A stretch of DNA of 64,000 bases from Neoasaia chiangmaiensis (GTDB lineage Bacteria > Pseudomonadota > Alphaproteobacteria > Acetobacterales > Acetobacteraceae): the NCBI RefSeq assembly GCF_002005465.1, contig NZ_CP014691.1, forward strand, positions 2,948,001 to 3,012,000. The letters run 5' to 3'. Made by a program: the position numbers and the translations under genes. Position 1 is the first letter of the stretch, and the number at the start of each line of letters is the position of its first letter. Below the pieces are notes generated by a model. That model searched no databases. It was not told the DNA's origin and was given only the letters and a program-made list of their open reading frames with translations. Below are positions 16,769-26,240 of this stretch, in pieces.

Positions 16769-19132
16769 ATGAGTGAAACGCGTATGCCTCTCTCTTCCGA
16801 TGAGATCGTGCTGTTCGACAAATGGTGGTTCGCCGCGAATTACCTGTCCGTGGCGCAGATCTACCTGCTGGCCAATCCGCTCCTGCGCGAACCGCTGACG
16901 CTGGAGCATACCAAGCCGCGTCTGCTGGGGCATTGGGGAACGACGCCGGGGCTGAACTTCCTCTATCTGCATCTCAACCGGATCATTCGCCGGGATGGGC
17001 GGAATGTGCTGTTCGTCGCCGGGCCGGGCCATGGCGCGCCGGGCGTCGTGGCCAGCACCTATCTGGAAGGCACCTATACCGAGTATTTCCCGGAGGTGAC
17101 GCAGGACACGATCGGGCTGGAAAAGCTCGTCAAGCAGTTCTCCTTCCCGGGCGGCATTCCCAGCCACGCGGCAGCGACCACGCCGGGCTCCATCCATGAA
17201 GGGGGCGAGCTTGGCTATTCCCTATCCCACGCCTATGGCGCGGCGTTCGACAACCCCGATCTCGTCGTGGCCTGTGTCGTGGGCGATGGCGAGGCGGAGA
17301 CGGGGCCGCTCGCGACATCGTGGCACAGCAACAAGTTCCTCGATGCGAAGACCGATGGCGCGGTGCTGCCGATCCTGCATCTGAATGGCTACAAGATCGC
17401 CAACCCGACGGTTCTTGCGCGTATTCCGTCCGATGAACTCGTGGCGCTGTTTAGGGGCTACGGCTATGCGCCGATCCTGGTGGAAGGGCACGAGCCGGCG
17501 GCGATGCACCAGCGCATGGCCACCGCGATGGACGATGCCTTCGCGCAGATCGCCGCTATCCAGAAAGCGGCGCGCGAGGGTGGTGAGACGGCACGCCCGA
17601 CCTGGCCGATGATTATCATGCGTTCGCCGAAAGGCTGGACCGGTCCCAAGACCGTCGACGGGCAACGGGCCGAGGGCTACTGGCGATCGCATCAGGTGCC
17701 GTTCACCGATCTCACCAATCCGGGTCACCTCAAGCTGCTCTCCGATTGGCTGCTGAGCTATAAACCCGACGAGCTGTTCGACGGGAACGGCACGCTGCGA
17801 CCGGAAATCCGCGCATTGGCGCCCCAGGGGGACAAGCGCATGAGCGCCAACCCGCACGCCAATGGCGGCGTGTTGAAACGCGCGCTACGCCTGCCGGACC
17901 TGAGAGATTATGCGGTCGCCGTCGACAGGCCGGGCGCGACCGATGGCGAAAGCACGCGCGTGCTCGGCACATGGCTGCGCGATGTGATGAAAGAGAATCT
18001 GGGCAGCCGGAATTTCCGTGTTCTGGCGCCGGACGAGAATAATTCCAACCGGCTCAACGCCATACTGGATGTCACGAACCGCGCCTGGGATGCTGAAACG
18101 CTTGATTACGATGACCATCTCGCGCCCGATGGGCACGTGATGGAGATTCTCAGCGAGCACACCTGTCAGGGCTGGCTGGAGGGCTATCTGCTGACGGGCC
18201 GTCATGGCTTTTTCTCGTGCTACGAAGCCTTCATCCACATTGTCGACTCGATGGTCAATCAACATGCGAAGTGGCTGAAGACGTCCAGGGAGGTGCCATG
18301 GCGTCGGCCAATCGCGTCGCTGAACTATCTGCTTACGTCGCATGTCTGGCGGCAGGACCATAATGGCTTCAGCCATCAGGACCCCGGCTTTATCGATCAT
18401 GTGATTAACAAGAAGGCCGATATCGCCCGCGTCTATCTGCCGCCGGACGCGAACACGCTGCTGGTCGTCGCGCGTCACTGTCTGGCGAGTTGGGATCGGA
18501 TCAACGTTATCGTGGCGGGCAAGCAGCCGGAGCCGCAATGGCTCAGTCTGGATGCGGCGATCAAGCATTGCGAGCAGGGCATCGGCATCTGGGAATGGGC
18601 CAGCAACGATGCCGAGGGCGAGCCCGATGTCGTGATGGCCTGCGCGGGGGATGTGCCGACGGGCGAGACGCTGGCGGCGGTGTCGCTGTTGCGCAAGCAT
18701 GTGCCGGACCTCAAAATCCGCGTCATCAACGTGGTCGACCTGTTGACGCTGGAATCCAGGACGCAGCATCCGCATGGTCTGGACGATGCGATGTTCAACA
18801 GCCTGTTCACGCTGGACAAGCCGGTGATCTTCGCCTTCCACGGCTATCCGCAACTCATTCACAAGCTGATCTACAAGCGCGAGAACGCCCGTAATTTCCA
18901 TGTGCACGGTTTCCGCGAGGAAGGCACGACCACGACGCCGTTCGATATGACGGTGCGCAATGCGCTGGACCGCTTCCATCTCGTGCTGAACGTCATCAAG
19001 CATGTGCCCAGCCTGTCGGTGCGTGCGGCGTATGCGACGCAGGCCATTCACGACAAGCTGATCGAGCATAAGCTCTACGTGGCGCAATATGGGGAGGACA
19101 TGCCGGAAATTCGCGATTGGAAATGGTCATGA
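16769..19132 (+). CDS. xfp: Xylulose-5-phosphate / fructose-6-phosphate phosphoketolase
   Basis: 787 residues, the usual length. Thiamine-diphosphate enzyme that cleaves Xu5P or F6P with phosphate to acetyl phosphate plus GAP or erythrose-4-P. Seen: GPGHGAPG (near residue 87), the TPP/Mg motif [19 protein letters not shown] (near residue 172), and the C-terminal transketolase-like domain ending in RDWKWS. GAGGAAAC forms its ribosome binding site. Follows ackA and overlaps the HAD gene by 4 bp. This bypass lets acetic acid bacteria convert pentose phosphates to acetate with little carbon loss. Confidence 0.98.
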   Translation: MSETRMPLSSDEIVLFDKWWFAANYLSVAQIYLLANPLLREPLTLEHTKPRLLGHWGTTPGLNFLYLHLNRIIRRDGRNVLFVAGPGHGAPGVVASTYLEGTYTEYFPEVTQDTIGLEKLVKQFSFPGGIPSHAAATTPGSIHEGGELGYSLSHAYGAAFDNPDLVVACVVGDGEAETGPLATSWHSNKFLDAKTDGAVLPILHLNGYKIANPTVLARIPSDELVALFRGYGYAPILVEGHEPAAMHQRMATAMDDAFAQIAAIQKAAREGGETARPTWPMIIMRSPKGWTGPKTVDGQRAEGYWRSHQVPFTDLTNPGHLKLLSDWLLSYKPDELFDGNGTLRPEIRALAPQGDKRMSANPHANGGVLKRALRLPDLRDYAVAVDRPGATDGESTRVLGTWLRDVMKENLGSRNFRVLAPDENNSNRLNAILDVTNRAWDAETLDYDDHLAPDGHVMEILSEHTCQGWLEGYLLTGRHGFFSCYEAFIHIVDSMVNQHAKWLKTSREVPWRRPIASLNYLLTSHVWRQDHNGFSHQDPGFIDHVINKKADIARVYLPPDANTLLVVARHCLASWDRINVIVAGKQPEPQWLSLDAAIKHCEQGIGIWEWASNDAEGEPDVVMACAGDVPTGETLAAVSLLRKHVPDLKIRVINVVDLLTLESRTQHPHGLDDAMFNSLFTLDKPVIFAFHGYPQLIHKLIYKRENARNFHVHGFREEGTTTTPFDMTVRNALDRFHLVLNVIKHVPSLSVRAAYATQAIHDKLIEHKLYVAQYGEDMPEIRDWKWS

Positions 19133-19947
19133 CCACAGAATTGCCGATCCGCCTCGTGCTTGCCGACGTGGACGGCACGCTGGTGACGAAGGAGAAGATC
19201 CTCACACCACGTGCCATTGATGCCGTGCGACGACTGCGCGAGCGCGGCATCCTGTTTGCGATCACCAGCGGGCGGCCGCCACGCGGCATGGCGATGCTGC
19301 TGGCGCCGTTGGCGATCGACGAACCGGTCGCGGGCTTCAACGGCGGCGTCATGGTGGATGCCCACGGCAAGGTGATCGAGATGCGCACCCTGACCGAGGC
19401 GCAGGCGCGAAAGGTGATCGGGATCATCCGAGACCATGGTGCCGATCCATGGGTCTATACCGGCACGGACTGGATCGTCACGAGGGCCGATGCGCCGCAT
19501 GTGGCGCGGGAACAATGGACGGTGAAGTTCCCGCCGCGCGAAGGCGATATCGAGAGCGATCTGTCGGGGGTCGTAAAGATTACGGGCGTCAGCGACGATG
19601 CCGATCTGATGCATCGGCTTGAGCACGACCTGCAGGCGGCGATGGGCGATGATGCTTCCGCAGCCTGCTCGCAGCCCTATTATGTGGACGTCACGAACAA
19701 GGATGCGAACAAGGGTGGGGTGGTGCTTGCGCTGGAACGGCTTCTGGGTGTCCCGGCGGCGCAGATGCTCACCATCGGCGATCAGCCCAACGATATGTTG
19801 ATGTTCGCCAGGAGCGGTCGGTCGATCGCGATGGGGCAGGCCAATGACGCGGTGAAAAGCGCGGCAACCTATGTCACGACCTCAAGCGAGGATGAAGGCT
19901 TCGCCAGCGGTATCGAACGTTTCGTTCTGGAAAAGGACGGCCGCTGA
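19129..19947 (+). CDS. HAD-superfamily phosphatase, Cof/YbiV type
   Basis: 272 residues; probably a sugar-phosphate phosphatase. HAD motif I is LADVDGTLV (residues about 12-20), motif II TSGRPP, motif III Lys in NKDANKG, and motif [14 protein letters not shown]2-type cap lies between motifs II and III. The ATG overlaps the xfp stop as ATGA, so it is translationally coupled to phosphoketolase. That suggests a role with pentose or hexose phosphates or removal of a phosphorylated by-product, but the substrate is not readable from sequence. Confidence 0.9.
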   Translation: MTTELPIRLVLADVDGTLVTKEKILTPRAIDAVRRLRERGILFAITSGRPPRGMAMLLAPLAIDEPVAGFNGGVMVDAHGKVIEMRTLTEAQARKVIGIIRDHGADPWVYTGTDWIVTRADAPHVAREQWTVKFPPREGDIESDLSGVVKITGVSDDADLMHRLEHDLQAAMGDDASAACSQPYYVDVTNKDANKGGVVLALERLLGVPAAQMLTIGDQPNDMLMFARSGRSIAMGQANDAVKSAATYVTTSSEDEGFASGIERFVLEKDGR

Positions 19948-20041
19948 GGGCTGGTCACTGAAAAGTGGCCGGTGCAACGATTGCATGGCGACATGAAAAC
20001 GGCCCTGATGAGCCCGGACGTCACTTAGGAAGGATATGCCG

Positions 20042-20896
20042 ATGGCCGAGCGCAATTTCAGAAGCCAACTGACCGGGTCTTTCTCGTCGCCATCCAAAGG
20101 CAACCCGACCGTGGCGATGGTCGAGGCCGGTTATCGTCATGCCCGGCTGGATGCGCGCTTCATCAACTGCGACGTCAAGCCAGCCAATCTCGAAGCCGCC
20201 GTGCGGGGCGCCGTGGCGATGGAGTGGGTGGGCTTCAACTGCTCGCTGCCGCACAAGGTCGAGGTCATCAAATATCTCGACGACGTGGCGGAATCGGCAT
20301 CCATCATCGGTGCGGTCAATTGCGTGGCCATCCAGCAGGGGAAGCTGATCGGGCATAACACGGATGGCAAGGGCTTCCTCTCGTCCCTGCGCAGCGTCAC
20401 GGACCCCAAGGGCCGGAAGATCGTGCTGCTCGGCGCCGGTGGCGCCGCGCGGGCGATTGCCGTGGAACTGGGTCTGGCCGGTGCTGCGCATCTGACGATC
20501 GTCAATCGCAGCAGGGAAAAGGCGGAAGCCATCGCGAAACTCGTGACGGAGCACACGCAGGCGACGGCCAGCGCCGAAGGGTGGTCCGGTGATTACGCCG
20601 TATCGCGGGATGCGGAAGTGCTCATCAATGCGACATCCATCGGGCTGGGTGATCCGGACGCGCTGCCGAACATCGATCTCGACAGTTTGCGCGAGGGCCT
20701 GATCGTTGCTGACGTCATTCCCAATCCGCCGGTCACCCGATTGCTGCGGGAAGCGAAGCAGCGCGGCTGCACGACGCTGGACGGCCTCGGCATGCTGGTG
20801 AATCAGGCGCTGGTCGGCACCGAGCTATGGTTCGGCCAGAAGCTGGATGGTGCGGTCATGCACAAGACGCTCGCGGATATCTTCGCACAGGACTGA
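20042..20896 (+). CDS. Shikimate dehydrogenase-like oxidoreductase
   Basis: 284 residues. Two-domain fold of the AroE superfamily: a substrate domain with catalytic Lys in NCSLPHKVEV and Asp in NTDGKGF, then a Rossmann domain with LLGAGGAARAI and VNRSREKA. The usual G-x-P-x-x-H-S-x-S-P motif is replaced by TGSFSSPSKGNP, and the start of the NADP loop is NRSR. So this is probably not the housekeeping AroE but a side branch of the family (quinate/shikimate or unknown polyol substrate). ATG 20042 has AAGGA at 7 nt. It lies 94 bp after the HAD gene in the phosphoketolase unit, whose product erythrose-4-P feeds the shikimate pathway. Confidence 0.82.
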   Translation: MAERNFRSQLTGSFSSPSKGNPTVAMVEAGYRHARLDARFINCDVKPANLEAAVRGAVAMEWVGFNCSLPHKVEVIKYLDDVAESASIIGAVNCVAIQQGKLIGHNTDGKGFLSSLRSVTDPKGRKIVLLGAGGAARAIAVELGLAGAAHLTIVNRSREKAEAIAKLVTEHTQATASAEGWSGDYAVSRDAEVLINATSIGLGDPDALPNIDLDSLREGLIVADVIPNPPVTRLLREAKQRGCTTLDGLGMLVNQALVGTELWFGQKLDGAVMHKTLADIFAQD

Positions 20897-20922
20897 CCGC
20901 TGATTGGCCGCTTGAGGTCGCG

Positions 20923-21936
20923 TTATCGGGGCGTCGGGATCTCCGCATTCTGACGCAACTGCGCCGCACCGTCCGAAACGGCTTTCCATGCCGCATTGGC
21001 CAGCGCCTTGCGGCTCGGGAAATCCTCCGGTGCGAGCGGCGGATGCAGCATGATCGTCGCGCGGATCGTGTGGCGCTTGAGCAGCTGCCATACGTGCGGA
21101 CCGAGATCCATGTCGCCATACCAGGCAAAGACGGCGCGTTGCGCACGGTTGACCGGAAGCCCTTCCAGCCGGTCATAGACCACGGATACAGGCTGGATCA
21201 GTGGTGTCAGGCCGGGAGGATATGTGGGCATTTGTTCATCGGCCATGACGCCTTTCGGCAGGCGCGGCAACTTGGCGATGGCGAAGAAGGTGGACATGAA
21301 CGGCAGGACGCGTGAACCGTCGGACGACGTGCCTTCCGGGAAAAGGACAAGATTGTCGCCTGTCGCCAGACGGGTGATCATCTCGTCGCGTTCGCGCCCG
21401 GTCGTGCTGCGGTTGCGGCTGACGAAGATCGTACGGCCAATCTTCGAGACCAGCCCCATGATGGGCCATTTCTCGATATCGCCCTTGGCGACGAAAACCG
21501 AATAGAGCTTGGTGCCCAGAACAGGGATATCGAGCCAGGATGAATGATTCGATACATAGATCACGGGTCGTTCGCCGCGGGCACGGCCTTTCGCGCCGCC
21601 AACCGTTCCGGCCGGACGTCCCAGGACCCGGATATGCAGCGAAAGTATCTTGCAGAGCCCGCCCCAGACGACGCGTGTCCAGCGGATTTTGGAGACCCCC
21701 GGCACAGGGAGTAGCAGGGCCTCGAACCCGACGGAAAGCGGCACCCAGACGACAACGCCGGCGAGTTTGCAGCCGGCCATGACGCTGGCCCGAAGGCGTG
21801 CGGGCAGGTCCGATTGCCGGGCCACTTCGTCCCGACCCGGCCAGACGGCTTCGGTCGGAGCTTGCGCGGTGAAGCCGCTAAGACGCGGTTCGGCCTGATG
21901 GCCAAGCCGCCATCGACGGAAAAACTCTGCAATCAT
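20923..21936 (-). CDS. 1-acyl-sn-glycerol-3-phosphate acyltransferase-like protein (PlsC family)
   Basis: 337 residues. An N-terminal hydrophobic segment (about residues 58-78) is followed by the acyltransferase domain with NHSSWLD (the NHx4D catalytic pair), GRTIFVSRNR and FPEGTSSDG. It transfers an acyl chain to lysophosphatidate, or to lyso-ornithine lipid as in OlsA, another PlsC-family enzyme plausible in acetic acid bacteria. The extended C-terminus (about residues 230-337) is longer than in classic PlsC. It is convergent with the shikimate dehydrogenase-like gene. Confidence 0.88.
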   Translation of the reverse strand: MIAEFFRRWRLGHQAEPRLSGFTAQAPTEAVWPGRDEVARQSDLPARLRASVMAGCKLAGVVVWVPLSVGFEALLLPVPGVSKIRWTRVVWGGLCKILSLHIRVLGRPAGTVGGAKGRARGERPVIYVSNHSSWLDIPVLGTKLYSVFVAKGDIEKWPIMGLVSKIGRTIFVSRNRSTTGRERDEMITRLATGDNLVLFPEGTSSDGSRVLPFMSTFFAIAKLPRLPKGVMADEQMPTYPPGLTPLIQPVSVVYDRLEGLPVNRAQRAVFAWYGDMDLGPHVWQLLKRHTIRATIMLHPPLAPEDFPSRKALANAAWKAVSDGAAQLRQNAEIPTPR

Positions 21937-21993
21937 GCGTGATCCATAACGTCCGCTGGCGTGCGCTACAATGGCATCTGCATGACGTGTCGT

Positions 21994-23043
21994 TCAGGAA
22001 TGCGCGCGTAACCGTTCGTAAAGCACGAGTTCCGGGGCGGCGAGCGCACGTATCTGGGGAAGGCATGCCGCGAATTCCGCGAGGTCATCAGCCTGCGCGT
22101 CGAGGTCGCTGACGTTCAGATGCTGGGTTGGCATCGTGCTGGGGCGCGTTTGCAGAATGATGCGTGAGTCGGCGATGAATTTCGCCACATGATCGGTCGT
22201 CATGAACAGGTTGCGCGGACTGTCCAGCGCCCGGCACGCGCGCACGAAGACGTCGCGATCGGTGGGATCGTCGTCGTTTCCGGGTGAGCCGCCAAGCATG
22301 AGCAGCTGGAGATTGGCTTCCTGCCGGGCATCCGGATGGGCGAGGAACTCCTTGAACGGAAGTTCGCGCATCAATCGCATCGTGGGCGTGAAGGTTTTGG
22401 GATCTTCGTAGGGGCGTCGGCTGTGCAGGAAGGCGGCCCGGAAACGCAGGACCGGATCGCGGAGCAGGCCAATGAACCGGTCCTGCGGCGACGCATGCAT
22501 CTGGAATGTTGCAAGCGGAATATGGCCGCCAACAAGATCGAACTGGTCGTCCGAAGGCGGATTGGCCCGGAACGATGCGGTGCTGTCGTAATAGGCCTTG
22601 GCCCGGACGGTATGGCCGATCGCGTTCCAGACCGTCGTGCCGGCGGTTTTCGGGATGTGAACGAAGAAAATCGTGTTGCCGAGGCGCTTGAAATGCCGTG
22701 TCCGAAGATGGTGGCGAACCGGCAGGAAGTGCCGGCTGTGGCGGCGCAGGCTGTTGATGAAACGCCGGGGTCCGTCGCGCAGGAAACAGACGAAGACCTC
22801 GTTCGCGAAGACGATCTGCCATTCGTTGCAGAGGCGAACGAGCGCCTCCCGCGGCAGGGCGTTCAGGCGCCCCTTATGCAGGATCACGACGGAGGCGTTC
22901 TGCACCTCGATACGGTCCGTATAATGACGCAGCGTTCCGACCGGTGGCGTCGGCCAGTCGCCGATCGGCGCAAGAATGCGGTCATCTGGCTTCAGCTGCG
23001 GTAGCAGGCTGTCCCAGGCTGCCTGCCATACCGGATCGAGCAT
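21994..23043 (-). CDS. Sulfotransferase-family protein, long form
   Basis: 349 residues. The core resembles PAPS-dependent sulfotransferases: FFVHIPKTAGTT (residues 127-137, 5'-phosphosulfate loop) and LLRDPVLRFRAAF (193-205, 3'-phosphate loop). About 120 residues before the core form an extra N-terminal region with DRILAPIGDWPTPP that I cannot assign. ATG 23043 follows AAGGAG by 6 nt. No signal peptide. It shares only the two loops with the gene at 5293-6060, so they are distant paralogues. Acceptor unknown; a surface polysaccharide or lipid is the usual role. Confidence 0.78.
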   Translation of the reverse strand: MLDPVWQAAWDSLLPQLKPDDRILAPIGDWPTPPVGTLRHYTDRIEVQNASVVILHKGRLNALPREALVRLCNEWQIVFANEVFVCFLRDGPRRFINSLRRHSRHFLPVRHHLRTRHFKRLGNTIFFVHIPKTAGTTVWNAIGHTVRAKAYYDSTASFRANPPSDDQFDLVGGHIPLATFQMHASPQDRFIGLLRDPVLRFRAAFLHSRRPYEDPKTFTPTMRLMRELPFKEFLAHPDARQEANLQLLMLGGSPGNDDDPTDRDVFVRACRALDSPRNLFMTTDHVAKFIADSRIILQTRPSTMPTQHLNVSDLDAQADDLAEFAACLPQIRALAAPELVLYERLRAHS

Positions 23044-23232
23044 GGAGCTCTCCTTGTCGTTTTTTTTTGGGACATGAGTTCCCCGGGAAAGAGTGCCGCC
23101 AACCGCGACGATCATTGGCGCGAATTTATGGCCGGGGCGAAATACAACGTCTCAACCGAAACGGGGTGTTACAGAACAAACCATTCGGCGCGCGCATCGT
23201 TCCAGAAATATGATGTCACAATGAGGATCAAG

Positions 23233-24456
23233 ATGCAGCCGTTCGAACTCCCTGCGCAAACCGCCAATATGAGGAAGCGACGCGTCTTTCTGACGCAGAT
23301 GCTGTTCGCCGGGGCTGCTTTGGCGACGCGGAGCCGGGCTGCAACCCTGCCTGAACCGTCGAGTGTGGTCAGCAATCCGCCCCGCCGCTGGGATGCTCAT
23401 GCGTCGGCGCATTATGTTCCCGACCCGGACATCCTGTCGCTGGATGCCGACTTCAAGGCCATGCTGTTCCCGGGCGCCAATATCGAACGTGTCGTGACCG
23501 GCATGGGCTGGCTGGAAGGACCGGCCTGGTTGGGTGAAGCGCGCATGCTGCTGCTCAGCGACACGGTCAGGAGTCAGCAATATCGCTTCGTGCCATCGGA
23601 CACCACTGGAGACGGGAGTCTCTCCGTCTATCGGCAGGAGAGCTATCACAGTAACGGCAATACGCTTGATACGACAGGCCGGGTGGTGACGTGCGAACAC
23701 GATATGCGTCGCGTCGTGCGGTGGGAGCTGGACGGGAGCTGTCACGTCGTGGCCGATCGCTTCGAAGGAAAGACGCTCAATTCGCCGAACGACGTGGTCG
23801 TGCATCCCGGAGATGGCAGCATCTGGTTTTCCGACCCCGCCTATGGCGATACGCTGATCGAAGGGCATCCGGATTCGCCCGGCGGGTTGGCCAATCGCGA
23901 TGGCAGGCTCCGCTGGAATCTCGGCGACGAGGTGCCCACGCAGTTCGCCGGGCATGCGCGCCAACCAGATCATGTCTTTCGGGTCGATGCGCAGAGCGGT
24001 GCGGTGGAAGCGGTCCTGACGCAGGAGCAGTTGCCGAGCCCGAACGGACTATGTTTCTCGCCGGACCTCAAAACGCTTTACGTGATCTCCTGCAATCCGG
24101 ACCCCGGTCAGCAAGGGGCGAAAGGTGACAATACCATCCATGCCTTCGATATGGTTGATGGCCGTCCGCGTCATGGCCGGCTGTTCTCAGACATGATGCT
24201 CGACGGCCATCATATGGTCCCGGACGGCATGCGGGCGGACGTGTTTGGCAATCTCTGGTGTGGCGCCAGTGGCCCGCTCGGGTTGGCGGGGGTCTTCTGC
24301 TTCAATTCCGCCGGCAAGCTGATCGGTCGTATCCGTCTGCCATCCGGATGCTCCAACCCGACGTTCGGCGGAATTAAACGCAACGAGCTTTATATGTGTG
24401 CGGGGCACGACCTGTTCCGCCTGCGTCTCGAGACGCAAGGGGCCGGGCTGTCATAG
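23233..24456 (+). CDS. Exported SMP-30/gluconolactonase-like lactonase
   Basis: 407 residues. The six-bladed propeller of the SMP-30/gluconolactonase family: GWLEGPAWL (metal-site Glu), NSPNDVVVHPGDGSIWFSDP, LPSPNGLCFSPD and VPDGMRADVFGNLWCGAS. An N-terminal KRRVFLTQMLFAGAALA segment resembles a Tat signal, so it should act in the periplasm. There it could hydrolyse gluconolactone made by membrane glucose dehydrogenase, the expected partner in acetic acid bacteria. Starts at 23221, 23233 and 23269 are possible; I chose 23233 because GAGG lies 7 nt before it. It is convergent with oxyR. Confidence 0.9.
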   Translation: MQPFELPAQTANMRKRRVFLTQMLFAGAALATRSRAATLPEPSSVVSNPPRRWDAHASAHYVPDPDILSLDADFKAMLFPGANIERVVTGMGWLEGPAWLGEARMLLLSDTVRSQQYRFVPSDTTGDGSLSVYRQESYHSNGNTLDTTGRVVTCEHDMRRVVRWELDGSCHVVADRFEGKTLNSPNDVVVHPGDGSIWFSDPAYGDTLIEGHPDSPGGLANRDGRLRWNLGDEVPTQFAGHARQPDHVFRVDAQSGAVEAVLTQEQLPSPNGLCFSPDLKTLYVISCNPDPGQQGAKGDNTIHAFDMVDGRPRHGRLFSDMMLDGHHMVPDGMRADVFGNLWCGASGPLGLAGVFCFNSAGKLIGRIRLPSGCSNPTFGGIKRNELYMCAGHDLFRLRLETQGAGLS

Positions 24457-24471
24457 ACCCCGCGCGGGTTA

Positions 24472-24487
24472 GGGGCCGAGTGGCCCC
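24472..24487. terminator. Hairpin between convergent genes
   Basis: GGGGCC (24472-24477) / GGCCCC (24482-24487) with a 4-nt loop, between the lactonase stop and the oxyR stop. No U-tract on either strand, so termination here is only inferred. Confidence 0.4.
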
Positions 24488-24488
24488 G

Positions 24489-25409
24489 TCATTCGATCGG
24501 CGTGCAATCCGACGGAACGTGATCGCGCAGGAACGCCGCGAATTCCCTGAAAGCGGGGCCGCGTGGGTCCGAGCCGCGCCAGACCAGCCCGATCGTGCGG
24601 CTGGCGCCGGTCATGGGGCGGACATCGACCAGTTCGGCCATTTCCGCCCGGTTGCGCAGGGCGAGCTGCGGGATGAGCGAATAGCCTTCCCCTGCGCCGA
24701 CCATATGCCACAGCATCTCAAGGCTCGTGGCCAGACGCTGGCTGCCGTGTTCGCTCAGACCGCAGACCGACAGGGCCTGATCGCGCAGGCAGTGCCCGTC
24801 TTCCAGCAGCAGCAGGTCCGAGCCCCCGAGTTCCTCCAGCGATAATTCATCCGTCTGGGTCAGGGCGTGATTTCTGGGGAAGACACCCAGGAAAGGCTCT
24901 TCGAAAAGTGGCTCCGCATGCAGGGCATCGCTGCCCAGCGGCAGGGCGGCCAGCACGAGATCGAGTTCGTTGTGCCGCAGCTTGTGGAGCATGGGTGCGG
25001 TCATGCTTTCCGTCAGTTGCAGGGAAAGCTGGGGATATTTCTGCCGCAGGCGGGGCAGAAGGCCCGGAATATAATATGGCCCCAGCGTTGCAATCACACC
25101 GATGCGTAGGACGCCGTCGAGCGGTCCGCTGCGGGCGCGGGCGACTTCGATCAGTGTCCGCGCCGACACGAGGACGTCGCGGCAGAGGGCGATGAGACGC
25201 GTGCCATCGGGCGTGGGCGCGACGTGACGGCGGGACCGTTCGAAGATCGTGACGTCCAGCAGCGCTTCCAGCTTGCGCACCTGTTCGGACAGCCCGGCCT
25301 GGCTGACGCCGCAACGTTCCGCGGCGCGCGAGAAGTTGCGCAGGTCATCCACCGCAACCACATATTCGATGTCGCGTAGAGAAAGTCCGGAGAGCGGAAT
25401 ATAGGCCAT
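24489..25409 (-). CDS. oxyR: LysR-type hydrogen peroxide sensor OxyR
   Basis: 306 residues. N-terminal winged helix-turn-helix (about residues 5-64, NFSRAAERCGVSQAGLSEQV) and a C-terminal regulatory domain containing GHCLRDQALSVCG. The two cysteines match the peroxide-sensing pair Cys199/Cys208 of E. coli OxyR, so it is redox-active, not just LysR-like. It is divergent from ahpC-ahpF across 143 bp, the usual arrangement in which OxyR activates the peroxidase and represses itself. Start ATG 25409 aligns with the family. Confidence 0.95.
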   Translation of the reverse strand: MAYIPLSGLSLRDIEYVVAVDDLRNFSRAAERCGVSQAGLSEQVRKLEALLDVTIFERSRRHVAPTPDGTRLIALCRDVLVSARTLIEVARARSGPLDGVLRIGVIATLGPYYIPGLLPRLRQKYPQLSLQLTESMTAPMLHKLRHNELDLVLAALPLGSDALHAEPLFEEPFLGVFPRNHALTQTDELSLEELGGSDLLLLEDGHCLRDQALSVCGLSEHGSQRLATSLEMLWHMVGAGEGYSLIPQLALRNRAEMAELVDVRPMTGASRTIGLVWRGSDPRGPAFREFAAFLRDHVPSDCTPIE

Positions 25410-25468
25410 AGACAATAGATAACGTCTGGCGCTGCTGAAGGAAAGACCGGTTCTGCCTATGAACGATA

Positions 25469-25499
25469 TTGACAGGAACTGTTTCCCGGTCGTTCGTAT
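25469..25499 (+). promoter_or_regulatory. Candidate ahpC promoter
   Basis: A consensus -35 TTGACA (25469-25474) is followed 18-19 nt later by a -10-like TTCGTAT (25493-25499). The wide spacing and poor -10 would suit an activator-dependent promoter, fitting OxyR control. It starts 84 bp before the ahpC ATG. Confidence 0.4.
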
Positions 25500-25552
25500 C
25501 CGTGGGACAAGAGGCCCGTCAGAGTAACTGTGACACAATCAGGGAGCATCTC

Positions 25553-26116
25553 ATGCCGCGTATCAATTCGCCGCTGAAGCCGTTCGAGACCGACGCCTAC
25601 CACAATGGCAAGTTCATCAAGGTGACCGATGCCGATGTGAAGGGTAAATGGGGCGTCTTCTTCTTCTACCCGGCCGACTTCACTTTCGTCTGCCCGACGG
25701 AACTGGAAGACATGGCCGACAACTATGCCGAATTCCAGAAGCTGGGTGTCGAGATCTACTCCGTGTCGACCGACAAGCATTTCACGCACAAGGCATGGCA
25801 CGACACGTCGCCTGCAATCGGCAAGATCAAGTATGTCATGCTGGCCGACCCGACGGGTGAAATCGCGCGCAACTTCGATGTCATGATCGAGGAAGCCGGC
25901 ATGGCCGATCGCGGAACCTTCCTGATCGATCCGGAAGGCAAGATCCAGTACATCGAAGTCACCGCCGGTGGCGTCGGTCGTAGCGCGACCGAACTGCTCG
26001 ACAAGGTGCGCGCCGCGCAATACGTCGCGTCCCATCCGGGCGAAGTCTGCCCGGCCAAGTGGAAGGAAGGCGAAGCGACCCTGTCGCCGTCGCTCGATCT
26101 GGTCGGCAAGATCTGA
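25553..26116 (+). CDS. ahpC: Alkyl hydroperoxide reductase subunit C (2-Cys peroxiredoxin)
   Basis: 187 residues. Reduces H2O2 and organic hydroperoxides in the cytosol. The peroxidatic Cys is in ADFTFVCPTELED and the resolving Cys in HPGEVCPAKWKEG. Start ATG 25553 follows AGGGAG. It is divergent from oxyR and 124 bp before its reductase ahpF. Confidence 0.98.
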   Translation: MPRINSPLKPFETDAYHNGKFIKVTDADVKGKWGVFFFYPADFTFVCPTELEDMADNYAEFQKLGVEIYSVSTDKHFTHKAWHDTSPAIGKIKYVMLADPTGEIARNFDVMIEEAGMADRGTFLIDPEGKIQYIEVTAGGVGRSATELLDKVRAAQYVASHPGEVCPAKWKEGEATLSPSLDLVGKI

Positions 26117-26240
26117 TTATTCATGGCGGGAGCGGAGCCATTACGGTTCCGCTTCCTGCCTTCCGTGACTGTCCGGTCGCGCGACGAGACGCCGCGCTGT
26201 CGAACAAGCACCGATTCCTCTCTCCGGAGATATTCCTCTC

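Noticed and set aside
25401-25418. Three ATAG repeats at the oxyR start as an OxyR binding site
   Set aside because: They recur every 7 bp; OxyR sites need contacts at about 10-11 bp spacing with alternating ATAG/CTAT, which I do not see.
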